A stretch of 64,000 bases of DNA, from assembly GCF_020880995.1 (NCBI RefSeq), contig NZ_JAJISD010000004.1, forward strand, positions 62,001 to 126,000. The letters are read 5' to 3'. Below, piece after piece: positions 12,222 to 22,251 of the stretch (position 1 is the stretch's first letter; every line of letters begins with the position of its first letter). The translations under genes were made by a program, and so were the position numbers. Source of the stretch: Reyranella aquatilis (GTDB lineage: Bacteria > Pseudomonadota > Alphaproteobacteria > Reyranellales > Reyranellaceae). Below the pieces are notes generated by a model. The model searched no databases, was not told the origin of the DNA, and saw only the letters and a program-made list of their open reading frames with translations.

Positions 12222-12257
12222 AAAGAAAAGGGCGCCGGCTCAGGCCCGCCGGCGCCC
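12222..12257 (-). terminator. Rho-independent terminator after smc
   Basis: On the minus strand a perfect 10-bp stem (GGGCGCCGGC paired with GCCGGCGCCC, arms 12257-12248 and 12239-12230) with an 8-base loop is followed immediately by TTTTCTTT (12229-12222). It lies about 57 bases past the smc stop and before dapE, so it separates the two minus-strand units. Confidence 0.85.
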
Positions 12258-12313
12258 AGTCTTTTGAGAGGAAGATAGTCTTGCTTGTTTAGTCTGAACC
12301 CGTCTGGAGGTGG

Positions 12314-15300
12314 CTAGGCCACCATCCGGTCGGCCTCCTGCAGGTTGACCGACACGAGTTGGGAAACGCCGCGTTCGGCCATGGTGACGCCGTAGAGGCG
12401 ATCCATGCGCGCCATCGTGACGCGATGATGGGTAATGATCAGGAAGCGCGTGTCGGTGCGGCCGGCGATGTCGTTCACCAGACCGCAGAAGCGTTCCACG
12501 TTCAGGTCGTCCAGCGGCGCGTCGACCTCGTCCAGCACGCAGATCGGCGCGGGGTTGGTCATGAACACCGCGAACAGCAGCGACAGGGCGGTCAGGGCCT
12601 GCTCGCCGCCCGAGAGCAGCGACATGACCTGCAGCTTCTTGCCCGGCGGGCTGGCGTGGATCTCGAGGCCGGCCTCCAGCGGATCCTCCGACTCGGTGAG
12701 CCGCAGTTCGGCCTTGCCGCCACCGAACAGCTTGGTGAAGAGCTGCTGGAAGTGGCCGCTCACCTGCTCGAAGGCGGCAAGGAAACGCTCGCGGCCCTCG
12801 CGGTTGAGGCTCTGGATGCCCTGGCGCAGGCGGCCGATGGCGGCGACCAGGTCGTCGCGCTCGGTCGTCATGCCGGTGATCTGCTGCTCGAGTTCGTTGG
12901 CCTCTTCCTCGGCCCGCAGGTTCACGGCGCCCATCGTCTCGCGCTCGTGCACCAGCCGCTCGAGCTTGTGCTCGGCCTTGTCGAGTTCCGGCAGTTCCTC
13001 GATCGACTGCACCTCGGCCAGCGCCAGCACCGCGTCGGGCTCGCAGCGCAGCCGCTCGACGATGCGCTCGACGACGGCTTCGCGATCCTTTGTCGCCTGC
13101 TCGACCTGCCCCTCGCGGCGGACGCGGCTCTCGCGCGCGTTGCCCATCTCGGTCTCGGCCTGCCGCAGCGCTCGGTCGGCCTCGGCAAGGCGCGTCTCGC
13201 CGATCGCCAGCCGGTCGGCGGCTTCCTGGCGGTTGGTCTCGGCCTTCTCGATCTCCTCGCCGAGCACGAACCGCTTCTCCTCGATCTCGGCTGGCTTGGC
13301 GGCGAGCTCGGCGATCGTCTCCGCCGTCTGCTCGCGGCGCGCATCGAGTTCGACGATCTGGCCATCGGCCTCGGCGAGGCGCTTGCTCCAGCCTTCATGG
13401 TCCTGCGCGATCTGCGCCAGACGCTCGACCCGCATCTTCGATTCGCGCGCGAGACGGTCGCATTGGCCCTCGGCCTCGACCAGCGCGGCGCGCAACTCGG
13501 CGATGCGCACGCGCAGCGCCCCGGCGGCGGCGCGATCGGCCTGGGTGTCGGAGATCGACGACAGGCGCGCCTCGCGGAAGGTGCGGCGCATCTCGACTTC
13601 GGCGATGTCGCCCATGACTTCGGCGACAACGGTCTCGATGCCGGCCAGGCGCGTGCGCAGCTGGTCGGTGCGGCGGGCGACCTCGACGTGACGGTCGCGT
13701 GCCTGGGTGGCCAGACGCTCGGCGGTACCGATGGCGGCCTGGGCGGCGCGCTCGGCCGCGCGGGTCGCTTCGCCCGCATCCTGGGTCTTGCGGCGCGCGG
13801 CCTCGGCGACGCTGCGCTCGTAGGCGCGGGCCTGGTCGACGCAGGTCTTCTCGGCATCGCGTGCCGCCGCGAGCCAGATCTTCTCGGCATCGACGCGGGC
13901 CTGCTCGATCGTCTGCTCGGCGACGATGCCGTCGATCTGGTAGCGGATCTCGGCCAGGCGGTTGCGCTGGCTCAGGCGCACGGCGGCGGTCGACGGCGCA
14001 CCGGCGCGCATCGTGTAGCCGTCCCAACGCCAGACGGCGCCTTCACGGGTGACGAGCTGCTGCCCGGGCTTCAGGCTCGACTGCAGGGCTACACCGGTCT
14101 CATCGTTGGCCACGATGCCGATGAAAGCCAGCCGACGGGCCAGTTCCGGCAGCGCGCCGACATGCGCGCCGAGCGGCGTCGCGCCCTCGGGCAGCGCGGG
14201 CGTGTCGGCAAGCGCATCGAGCGGCAGCCAGTGCACCGGCGCGCCGCGATCGGACGAGGCCTCGAGTTCGTCGCCGAACGCCGCGCCCAGCGCCTTCTCG
14301 TAGCCCGGCTCGACGGACAGGGCGTCGAGCAGCGGCGGCCACAGCGAATCGGCGGCGGACTTCAGCGCCGCGGCGACGCCCGCCTCCTCGGCGCGCAGCT
14401 TGGTCAGGCGCGCATTGGTCTTCTGCAGCCTCTCGACCGCAGCGGCGTGGCTCGCTTCGGCCGCCTCGCGTTCGGCGGCGCGGGCGCGCTCCATGTCAAG
14501 GCGCTCGGTTTCGGCCTTGGCAACGGCCTGGCGGGCCGCCTCCGATTCGTAGCGCTCGGCTTCGCGCGCGGCTTCGATGGCTTCCTGACTGTTGAGGCGC
14601 GTCTCTTCCAGAGCGACGCGGGCGGCTTCGAGTTCGGCCTCGACGTCCGGCAGCGCCGGCAGGTTCGACAGTTCGGTCTCGAGCTGCCGTTGCTGCGTCA
14701 TGACCTCGTCGCGCCGCGCCGACAGTCGGCGCAGCCGGTCCTGCAGTTCGGCGATCTCGCGCGACACGCTTTGGCGCAGCGCCTCGTCGTCGGCGATCTG
14801 GCGGGTGAGCTGATCGTGCTCGGCCTCGGCGGCATTCGTCTCGCTGCGCGCCTCGTCGCGCGCCTGCTCGGCGGCTTCGGCCCGCTCCTCCTCGCCCACA
14901 CGCTCCTCTTCGAGCCGGCCGCGCTGGGTCTCGAGATCGGCGATGGCGGTCTCGGCGTCGTTCTTCCGGCCCTGCTCGCGAGTGAGATCCTGCACGGTCT
15001 GCTGCAGGCGGGTTTCCGCTTCGAGCTGGGCGGCGGCGACGCGCTCGGCCTCGGCGGTCAACGCATCGTGCGCCACGCGCAGGCGCTGCAGGGCGGCGGC
15101 CGCGGCGGCCTCGTCGTTGCGCAGCGGCGGCAGCGCCGTCGCGGCCTCGGCCTGCGCGGTGGTGGCGAGGCCGACCAGGCGCGTGAGGTCGGCGACCTGC
15201 GCTTCGGCCTCCTTCAGGCGCTCGGCGGACTGGGCCAGTTCGCTCTCGGCGTTGGCCAGCTTCAGCGCCAGCACCGCTGCCTCGGCGCGGCGGATGTGGT

Positions 15301-15970
15301 CGGACAGGTTGCGATAACGGCTGGCCTGGCGGGCCTGGCGCTTCAGTCCCTTGTGCTGCTCTTCGAGCGCGACCAGCACGTCCTGCACGCGGGCGAGGTT
15401 CTGCTCGGCCGCGCGCAGGCGCAGTTCGGCCTCGTGACGCCGGGCATAGAGGCCGGTGATGCCGGCCGCCTCGTCGATCACCGACCGACGATCGGCCGGC
15501 TTGGCGTTGATGAGGGTTCCGATGCGGCCCTGGCTGACCAGCGCCGTTGAGCGGGAGCCGGTCGCGGCGTCGGCGAACAGCGTCTGCACGTCGCGCGCGC
15601 GGATCTCGCGGCCGTTCACCGAGTAGGCCGAGCCGTGGCCGCGCTCGATGCGGCGCACGACATCGAGCTGGTCGGCGTCGTTCACCATGGCGGGCGCGGT
15701 GCGGGTCTTGTTGTCCAGCGACAGCATCACCTCGGCGATGTTGCGCGCCGGCCGCTGGCCGGAACCCGCGAAGATGACGTCCTCCATCTCGCTGCCGCGC
15801 ATCTGCTTGGCCGAGGTCTCGCCCATCACCCACTTCAGGGCCTCGACCAGGTTCGACTTGCCGCAGCCATTGGGCCCCACGATCCCCGTCATGCCGGGCT
15901 CGATCGAGAGCTCGGTCGGATCGACGAAGGACTTGAAGCCGGAGAGCCGGAGCTTGTCGAACTGGACCAT
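12314..15970 (-). CDS. smc: Chromosome segregation protein SMC
   Basis: SMC condensin subunit of 1218 residues. The N-terminal head has Walker A GPNGCGKSN (32-40). Long heptad-rich coiled coils flank a hinge around residues 540-680. The C-terminal head has the ABC signature LLSGGEQAL and Walker B ICVLDEVDAPLDD. Together with ScpA/ScpB (not in this window) it compacts and segregates the chromosome. It starts 34 bases after a DsbA-like gene and ends in a strong terminator at 12222-12257. No recognisable ribosome binding site is seen before the ATG. Confidence 0.97.
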   Translation of the reverse strand: MVQFDKLRLSGFKSFVDPTELSIEPGMTGIVGPNGCGKSNLVEALKWVMGETSAKQMRGSEMEDVIFAGSGQRPARNIAEVMLSLDNKTRTAPAMVNDADQLDVVRRIERGHGSAYSVNGREIRARDVQTLFADAATGSRSTALVSQGRIGTLINAKPADRRSVIDEAAGITGLYARRHEAELRLRAAEQNLARVQDVLVALEEQHKGLKRQARQASRYRNLSDHIRRAEAAVLALKLANAESELAQSAERLKEAEAQVADLTRLVGLATTAQAEAATALPPLRNDEAAAAAALQRLRVAHDALTAEAERVAAAQLEAETRLQQTVQDLTREQGRKNDAETAIADLETQRGRLEEERVGEEERAEAAEQARDEARSETNAAEAEHDQLTRQIADDEALRQSVSREIAELQDRLRRLSARRDEVMTQQRQLETELSNLPALPDVEAELEAARVALEETRLNSQEAIEAAREAERYESEAARQAVAKAETERLDMERARAAEREAAEASHAAAVERLQKTNARLTKLRAEEAGVAAALKSAADSLWPPLLDALSVEPGYEKALGAAFGDELEASSDRGAPVHWLPLDALADTPALPEGATPLGAHVGALPELARRLAFIGIVANDETGVALQSSLKPGQQLVTREGAVWRWDGYTMRAGAPSTAAVRLSQRNRLAEIRYQIDGIVAEQTIEQARVDAEKIWLAAARDAEKTCVDQARAYERSVAEAARRKTQDAGEATRAAERAAQAAIGTAERLATQARDRHVEVARRTDQLRTRLAGIETVVAEVMGDIAEVEMRRTFREARLSSISDTQADRAAAGALRVRIAELRAALVEAEGQCDRLARESKMRVERLAQIAQDHEGWSKRLAEADGQIVELDARREQTAETIAELAAKPAEIEEKRFVLGEEIEKAETNRQEAADRLAIGETRLAEADRALRQAETEMGNARESRVRREGQVEQATKDREAVVERIVERLRCEPDAVLALAEVQSIEELPELDKAEHKLERLVHERETMGAVNLRAEEEANELEQQITGMTTERDDLVAAIGRLRQGIQSLNREGRERFLAAFEQVSGHFQQLFTKLFGGGKAELRLTESEDPLEAGLEIHASPPGKKLQVMSLLSGGEQALTALSLLFAVFMTNPAPICVLDEVDAPLDDLNVERFCGLVNDIAGRTDTRFLIITHHRVTMARMDRLYGVTMAERGVSQLVSVNLQEADRMVA

Positions 15971-16004
15971 TACACCACGCCTGTCTGGTTACGTGCCTGA
16001 GTGC

Positions 16005-16664
16005 CTATTTGGCGAGCTTGGCGAACACGCCGTCGAGTTCGTCGACCGAGCGCGCGCCACGATAGAGCTGACCGTTTATGAACAGGGTCGGCGTCGAGTT
16101 GACGCCCATCGTCTCGCCGCCCTTGTAGTCGTTGATGACCGCGTTGCTCATCGCCTCGTTGGCGAGGCAGGCCTTGATTTCGTTCTCGCCGAGGCCGGCG
16201 ATGCGCAACGGCTTGGCCAGTTCGGTCACCGGGTCGCTGGTCACCGCCCATTGCGGCTGGCTGCGGAAGATGAGGTCGATCACGCCGAAATACTTGTCGT
16301 TGCCGGCGCATTCCGCGATCTGCGCGGCCTTGGCGGCGACCTGGTCCAGCGGGAAGTCGCGATAGACGAGCTTCACCTTCCCGGTGTCGATCCACTTCTT
16401 CTTGATCTCGGGCAGCACCTGGGTGTGGAAATGCGCACAGTGCGAGCAGGTCAGCGAGGCGTATTCGATCACGGTGATCGGCGCCTTCGGATCGCCCAGC
16501 ACATGGTCGCCGGGCTGCACGCTCTCCAGGGCCGCCTTGTTGGGGGCGGACGCCGCAGCCACAGGCGCGGGGCCGGCCGCAGGCGGACGGGTGCCGAAAT
16601 AGACGCCAGCCGCAATCGCAGCCACCGCCACGACTCCGCCGGCGACGATCAAGATATTCCGCAT
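16005..16664 (-). CDS. DsbA-family thiol oxidoreductase, membrane-anchored or periplasmic
   Basis: 219 residues: an N-terminal hydrophobic segment (residues 3-23), a Pro/Ala-rich linker and a thioredoxin-like DsbA domain with the redox pair CSHC (73-76) and the cis-proline loop GVNSTPTLFING. It likely catalyses disulfide exchange in the periplasm. It is clearly a paralogue of the preceding DUF721-DsbA protein: both share PGDHVLG, YAS-TC-HC and WIDTGK-KLV blocks. Gene order mutY / DUF721 / DsbA / smc is common in alphaproteobacteria. Confidence 0.9.
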   Translation of the reverse strand: MRNILIVAGGVVAVAAIAAGVYFGTRPPAAGPAPVAAASAPNKAALESVQPGDHVLGDPKAPITVIEYASLTCSHCAHFHTQVLPEIKKKWIDTGKVKLVYRDFPLDQVAAKAAQIAECAGNDKYFGVIDLIFRSQPQWAVTSDPVTELAKPLRIAGLGENEIKACLANEAMSNAVINDYKGGETMGVNSTPTLFINGQLYRGARSVDELDGVFAKLAK

Positions 16665-16720
16665 TTGCCCTTACCCTCTCCACTACATCTTGGGAATTAC
16701 GCCTGTGGGGAGTCAAACGT

Positions 16721-17794
16721 TTACCGGCCCACCTGGCGTAAAATCGCGACGATTGCATCGATGCCGCCGGGATTGCCGTACGGCTGCTCGTTGATGAACA
16801 GGGTGGGGGTCGAATTGACCCCCAGCGCCTGCCCGGACTGCACGTCGGCGATGACTTTGTCCAAAAGCCGGTCATTGGCGAGGCAAGCCTGCGCTTCGGC
16901 CTCCCCCACCCCCAGCCCGGCCAGCACCGTCATCAGTTCGGCTGCCGGGTCGGGCGCGGTCATCCACTGGACCTGGGTCCGGAAGATGGTGTCGACGGCG
17001 GCGAAGAATTTCTCCGGACCGGCGCACTCGGCCAGCAGGCTCGCCCGCGTGGCGATGGCGTCGGACGGAAAATGGCGGTGGACCAGCTTCAGCTTGCCGG
17101 TGTCGATCCAGTCGCGCTTCAGCGCCGGCATCACCGCGGCGTTGAAAGTCGCGCAGTGCGGGCAGGTGAAGGAGGCATAGTCGATCAGCACGTTGGGCGC
17201 GTCGGGCTTGCCCAGCACGTGATCGCCGGGCAGCGGTTCGAGGAACTGCCGCTGCGCCTGTGCCCGATCGCCGAGACCCAGGGTGGCAACGGCGCCCAGG
17301 GTGCCCAGCAGGAAACCGCGCCGGTCCGTCGCGATGCGGGCGCCCAGCCGCGCCAGCGCCGCGCGCAGGTCGGGATCCTTCACGCTGGCGGCCCGCTGGG
17401 CCATCGCCTGCTCCACGGCCGGATCGGGCCGCGGCACTTTCGGTGCCCGGGGCGGCGCGGAAATCACGCCCTGCACCAGGCGCACGTCGTCGATCACCCT
17501 GTGCCCGAAATAGGCATTCACCCGTTCCACGATCTGACCGCTCCTGTGCTGGACTTCGAGGGCTGCGGCGCCCGAGACCTTCAACCGCAGCGCCTTGCCG
17601 GCGCGCGCGCCGCGTCCCGCCAGGATCGCGTCGGGCCGCGTGGTGCGGGCGAGTTCCGGCCCAACGACCGCCGGCCAGTCGGCCTTCAGTCGCATGAGGG
17701 AAGCGCCACGGCCGGCCTTGCCGCCCTCGCGGGCGATGCCGGAGGTGAGCTTCTGGGCCAGACCGCCGATCGCACGGAAGCCGTTTTCGCGCAT
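16721..17794 (-). CDS. Fusion of DUF721 (DciA-like) domain and DsbA-family thioredoxin domain
   Basis: One 357-residue frame with two parts usually encoded separately. Residues 1-155 look like DUF721, the family that includes the helicase loader DciA (LMRLKADWPAVVGPELA, LRLKVSGAAALEVQH, and a C-terminal LRAALARLG block). Residues 157-180 form a twin-arginine-like signal or anchor (TDRRGFLLGTLGAVA, ending RAQA). Residues 185-357 are a DsbA domain with CPHC (211-214) and cis-Pro NSTPTLFI. No stop or obvious internal ribosome binding site separates the halves; an internal GTG at 17383 is the only weak alternative start for the DsbA part. The ATG at 17794 is preferred over 17848, which would overlap mutY. 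Confidence 0.8.
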   Translation of the reverse strand: MRENGFRAIGGLAQKLTSGIAREGGKAGRGASLMRLKADWPAVVGPELARTTRPDAILAGRGARAGKALRLKVSGAAALEVQHRSGQIVERVNAYFGHRVIDDVRLVQGVISAPPRAPKVPRPDPAVEQAMAQRAASVKDPDLRAALARLGARIATDRRGFLLGTLGAVATLGLGDRAQAQRQFLEPLPGDHVLGKPDAPNVLIDYASFTCPHCATFNAAVMPALKRDWIDTGKLKLVHRHFPSDAIATRASLLAECAGPEKFFAAVDTIFRTQVQWMTAPDPAAELMTVLAGLGVGEAEAQACLANDRLLDKVIADVQSGQALGVNSTPTLFINEQPYGNPGGIDAIVAILRQVGR

Positions 17795-17846
17795 GGACCC
17801 TTTCAAACGCCGCTCCGTATGGTAGGCCACGCCCCCCGACCTGACC

Positions 17847-18896
17847 ATGACTCACGCCGACCGCCTGCTCGCCTGGTATGATCGACATCGTCGCACCCTC
17901 CCCTGGCGCGCAGCCCCGGGGGAACGCACGGCGCCTTACCGTGTCTGGCTGTCGGAGATCATGCTGCAGCAGACCACCGTCGCCACGGTGGGCGAATACT
18001 TCCGCCGCTTCGTCGAGCGTTGGCCGACCGTCGAAGCGCTGGCCGCGGCGCCGCTCGACGACGTGCTCTCGGCCTGGGCGGGCCTGGGCTACTACGCGCG
18101 GGCGCGCAACCTCCATGCCTGTGCGCAGGCCGTATCCGACAGGCACGGCGGCCGCTTTCCCGAAGACGAAGCGAGCCTCCTCGCCCTGCCCGGCATCGGC
18201 CGTTACACGGCCGCGGCCATCCAGGCCATCGCCTTCGACCGGCCGGCCTCGGCCGTCGACGGCAACGTCGAGCGGGTGATCGCCCGGCTCTATGCCATCG
18301 AGACACCGCTGCCCGACGCCAAGCCCGACATCCAGGTCCGCGCCGCACGACTGGTGCCGCAGCAGCGCGCCGGCGACTACGCGCAGGCGATGATGGATCT
18401 CGGCGCCACGGTCTGCATCCCGCGCAATCCGCGCTGCGTCATCTGTCCGCTGATGCAGAACTGCAAGGGCCGCAAGCTCGGCATCGCGGAGGAGTTGCCG
18501 CGCCGCGCGCCCAAGGCGGAGAAGCCGACCCGCCGCGGCCTCGCCTTTGTGCTGCTGCGCAAGGACGGCGCCGTGCTGTTGCGCAAGCGGCCCGCGAAGG
18601 GGCTGCTGGGCGGCATGGACGAGGTGCCCTCGAGCCCGTGGCGCGAGGGCCCGTTCGTCGAATCGTCAGCGATGAGCGAAGCGCCCGTCCCGGCACGGTG
18701 GACGGTGATGACCGGACTGGTGCGTCACACCTTCACGCACTTCCATCTCGAACTCACTGTCGCCCGGGCAATCGCGACGACGGGACGCCTGGCCGGGCTG
18801 GCGCCCGGCACGAGCTGGTGCGAACTCAACAAGCTCGACGAACGCGCCCTGCCCACGGTCATGCGCAAGGTGATCGAGCACGCCGTGAAGGCTTGA
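17847..18896 (+). CDS. mutY: A/G-specific adenine glycosylase
   Basis: Base-excision repair glycosylase that removes adenine opposite 8-oxoguanine; 349 residues. The catalytic glutamate E37 is in SEIMLQQT, the helix-hairpin-helix in LPGIGRYTA (114-122), the catalytic aspartate D138 in AVDGNV, and the 4Fe-4S ligands are C190, C197, C200 and C206. The C-terminal Nudix-like 8-oxoG recognition domain follows from about residue 225. It is transcribed divergently from the DUF721-DsbA gene with a 52-base gap. Confidence 0.96.
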   Translation: MTHADRLLAWYDRHRRTLPWRAAPGERTAPYRVWLSEIMLQQTTVATVGEYFRRFVERWPTVEALAAAPLDDVLSAWAGLGYYARARNLHACAQAVSDRHGGRFPEDEASLLALPGIGRYTAAAIQAIAFDRPASAVDGNVERVIARLYAIETPLPDAKPDIQVRAARLVPQQRAGDYAQAMMDLGATVCIPRNPRCVICPLMQNCKGRKLGIAEELPRRAPKAEKPTRRGLAFVLLRKDGAVLLRKRPAKGLLGGMDEVPSSPWREGPFVESSAMSEAPVPARWTVMTGLVRHTFTHFHLELTVARAIATTGRLAGLAPGTSWCELNKLDERALPTVMRKVIEHAVKA

Positions 18897-18912
18897 GGTA
18901 CCCGTCGAGGTT

Positions 18913-20100
<1,188 letters not shown>

Positions 20101-20138
20101 GCAAAATTCACAGTCGACCACTATAACTGGAGGGAGGC

Positions 20139-21809
20139 ATGCGAGGTGGCATGAGCGGGACACCCTCGATCGGAGACGATGACGGCCAGGGCGGGCTGAA
20201 GCGCCGCGCAGCGATCGGTGCGGCGATGGCCGGCGGTCTCGCGCTTTCGGGTCTTTCGACGCCGGCCAGAGCGACTGTCGGCGTGCGCACGCTGACGTCG
20301 CGCAGCCAACTGCGCGCGGCCTACGACCACGTGATCGTCGGCGCCGGATCGGCGGGCTGCGTGCTCGCGCACCGGCTGGGACGCGCCGGGCGGCGCGTGC
20401 TCGTGATCGAGGCCGGCCTGCGGGCCACCCTGCCGGCCGTCGCAACTCCGCCGGCCTGGCCCAGCCTCCAGGAGAGTGCATTGGACTGGCGGTACGTGAC
20501 GACGCCGCAGCCTGGACTGGGCGGCCGCGCGATCACCTGTCCGCGCGGCAAGGCGGTGGGCGGGTCGAGCATCATCAATGCGCTGGCCTACCAGCGCGGC
20601 CACGCGGCGGCCTACGACCGCTGGCCGGCCGGCTGGCGCCATGCCGATCTGCTGCCCTACTTCAGGCGTGCCGAAACCTTCTCGGGCGGCGCCAGTGACT
20701 GGCGTGGCGGCAATGGCCCGCTGCACATCCTGTCGCTGGCCGACGTCACGGACCGCACGCCGGTTGCCGAGGCCTTCATGGCGGCGGCGCAGCAAGCGGG
20801 CTTCCCGGTCACGCCCGACATCGGCGGGGAACACACGACCGGCGTCGGCTGGAACCAGCTCAGCATCAAGGGGCACACGCGGGACGATGCCGCGACGGCC
20901 TACCTGGACAGTCTCGCGAACGGTCCTGGAGAGGCAGCGGTCGATCTACTGGCCGGCGTGCAGGTGCTCGGCTTCGAGGTCGAGCGCGGCCGATGCCTCG
21001 GCGTGCGTCTGCCCGGCGGCATCGTGCGGCCCGAGGGCGACGTGCTGCTCTGCGCCGGGGCGATCGACTCGCCGCGCCTGCTGATGCTGTCGGGCATCGG
21101 CCCGGCCGAAGAGTTGCACGCGATGGGCATTGCGAGCGCCGTCGACCTGCCCGATGTCGGCCGCCGTCTGGAAGATCATCCGCTGCTGGCCGGCGTGGCG
21201 TACGAGGCGCGTCGCCCGGTTCCGGCTTCGCACTACAATCACTGCGACTCGCTGCTCTACGTGCCGCACGCCACGCCCGGCGAGAGTCCCGACATTCTCG
21301 TGATGTGCCTGTCGGTGCCGTTCGTGCGGCCCACCGTCGGTCCCTTGCCCGCGCCGGCCTATGTCCTCGTGCCCTGCCACCTGCAGCCCCGCAGCCGCGG
21401 CAGCGTCAGGCTCGTCTCCAGCGATCCAAGAGCCGCCGCAATCATCGATCCGAACTATCTGGGCGAGCCCGAGGATCTCGCGGTGCTGGCGAAGGGCGTC
21501 GAGATCGCGCGTGAGATCGGCGCCGCGAAAGCCTTCGACGACTGGCGCGCAAAGGAGGTCTATCCCGGACCGGCGTGGACGAGCGAAGCCGGCCGCACCG
21601 ACTTCATCCGCCGGGCAACCGACTCTTTCCACCATCCCGTCGGCACCTGCCGCATCGGGGCCGTCGTCGACGAGCGCTTGCGCGTGAAGGGGATCGCCGG
21701 ACTGCGCGTCATCGACGCCTCGGTCCTGCCCGGCCTGCCGGCGGCGATGTGCAATGCCGCGGTGACAGCGGTCGCCGAGAAGGCGAGCGACCTGATCCTG
21801 GCAGGTTAG
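20139..21809 (+). CDS. GMC-family flavoprotein oxidoreductase, probably Tat-exported
   Basis: 556-residue choline-dehydrogenase-like enzyme. A twin-arginine-like signal (LKRRAAIGAAMAGG then a hydrophobic run ending ARA) precedes the FAD-binding HVIVGAGSAGCVLAHRL, the GMC signatures CPRGKAVGGSSIINA and GAIDSPRLLMLSGIGP, and the C-terminal active-site FHHPVGTCRIG and LPAAMCNA. It likely oxidises an alcohol in the periplasm; the substrate is unknown. A GGAGGGAGG site lies just before the first ATG; a second ATG 15 bases on also has a purine-rich site. The stop overlaps by 3-4 bases the convergent small membrane gene. Confidence 0.9.
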   Translation: MRGGMSGTPSIGDDDGQGGLKRRAAIGAAMAGGLALSGLSTPARATVGVRTLTSRSQLRAAYDHVIVGAGSAGCVLAHRLGRAGRRVLVIEAGLRATLPAVATPPAWPSLQESALDWRYVTTPQPGLGGRAITCPRGKAVGGSSIINALAYQRGHAAAYDRWPAGWRHADLLPYFRRAETFSGGASDWRGGNGPLHILSLADVTDRTPVAEAFMAAAQQAGFPVTPDIGGEHTTGVGWNQLSIKGHTRDDAATAYLDSLANGPGEAAVDLLAGVQVLGFEVERGRCLGVRLPGGIVRPEGDVLLCAGAIDSPRLLMLSGIGPAEELHAMGIASAVDLPDVGRRLEDHPLLAGVAYEARRPVPASHYNHCDSLLYVPHATPGESPDILVMCLSVPFVRPTVGPLPAPAYVLVPCHLQPRSRGSVRLVSSDPRAAAIIDPNYLGEPEDLAVLAKGVEIAREIGAAKAFDDWRAKEVYPGPAWTSEAGRTDFIRRATDSFHHPVGTCRIGAVVDERLRVKGIAGLRVIDASVLPGLPAAMCNAAVTAVAEKASDLILAG

Positions 21810-22162
21810 GCGCGGTTGCGCCGGAACAGCAGCGCGACGATCACCCCGCCCAGCACCGAGGCCAGCACCATCAGCGCGAAGACGCCAACGGCCGCCCAGA
21901 TCATGTAGGTGTGCGCCTTGGCGCCGGCTTCATCGACCCTCTTGTCGATGAGCGTCCGCACTTCGCTCACCTGCGCCTTCATCTCGTCGCGCAGCGCCTT
22001 CAGCTCCGGCCCCAGCGCGCGGGCCCGCTCCGCAGCGGCCTCCTTGCCCTTCTCGATCGTCTCTCGCGCTGTGGGCGGCGTCTGCTGTTGAGCGACCACT
22101 AAAGCGCTCTCTGCCGCCATGAGGCCGAAAACCAAAATCAGGATCGAAAGATGTCTGGACAT
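21806..22162 (-). CDS. Small exported protein with helical region and C-terminal membrane anchor
   Basis: 118 residues. An N-terminal signal peptide (LSILILVFGLMAAESALVVAQ) is followed by a charged helical stretch (EKGKEAAAERARALG, ELKALRDEMKAQ) and a strong C-terminal transmembrane helix ending in RRNRA. The layout suggests a membrane-tethered coiled coil facing the periplasm. The start at 22162 is chosen because the longer frame overlaps the upstream hypothetical gene. No known family recognised. Confidence 0.62.
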   Translation of the reverse strand: MSRHLSILILVFGLMAAESALVVAQQQTPPTARETIEKGKEAAAERARALGPELKALRDEMKAQVSEVRTLIDKRVDEAGAKAHTYMIWAAVGVFALMVLASVLGGVIVALLFRRNRA

Positions 22163-22251
22163 GGCATGGCCCCATCGAAGCAGTCCTGCATGAATGCAGG
22201 CCGGCGCAACTCTCGTCCGGCGACGCCGCGCAAGCAACGGGGCGAGCGCAA

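Noticed and set aside
12359-15550. A 1063-codon open frame on the plus strand opposite smc
   Set aside because: Mirror frame of a very GC-rich coding gene: composition is Leu/Arg/Gly/Ala-rich with no domain, while the minus strand encodes a complete SMC with both ATPase heads.
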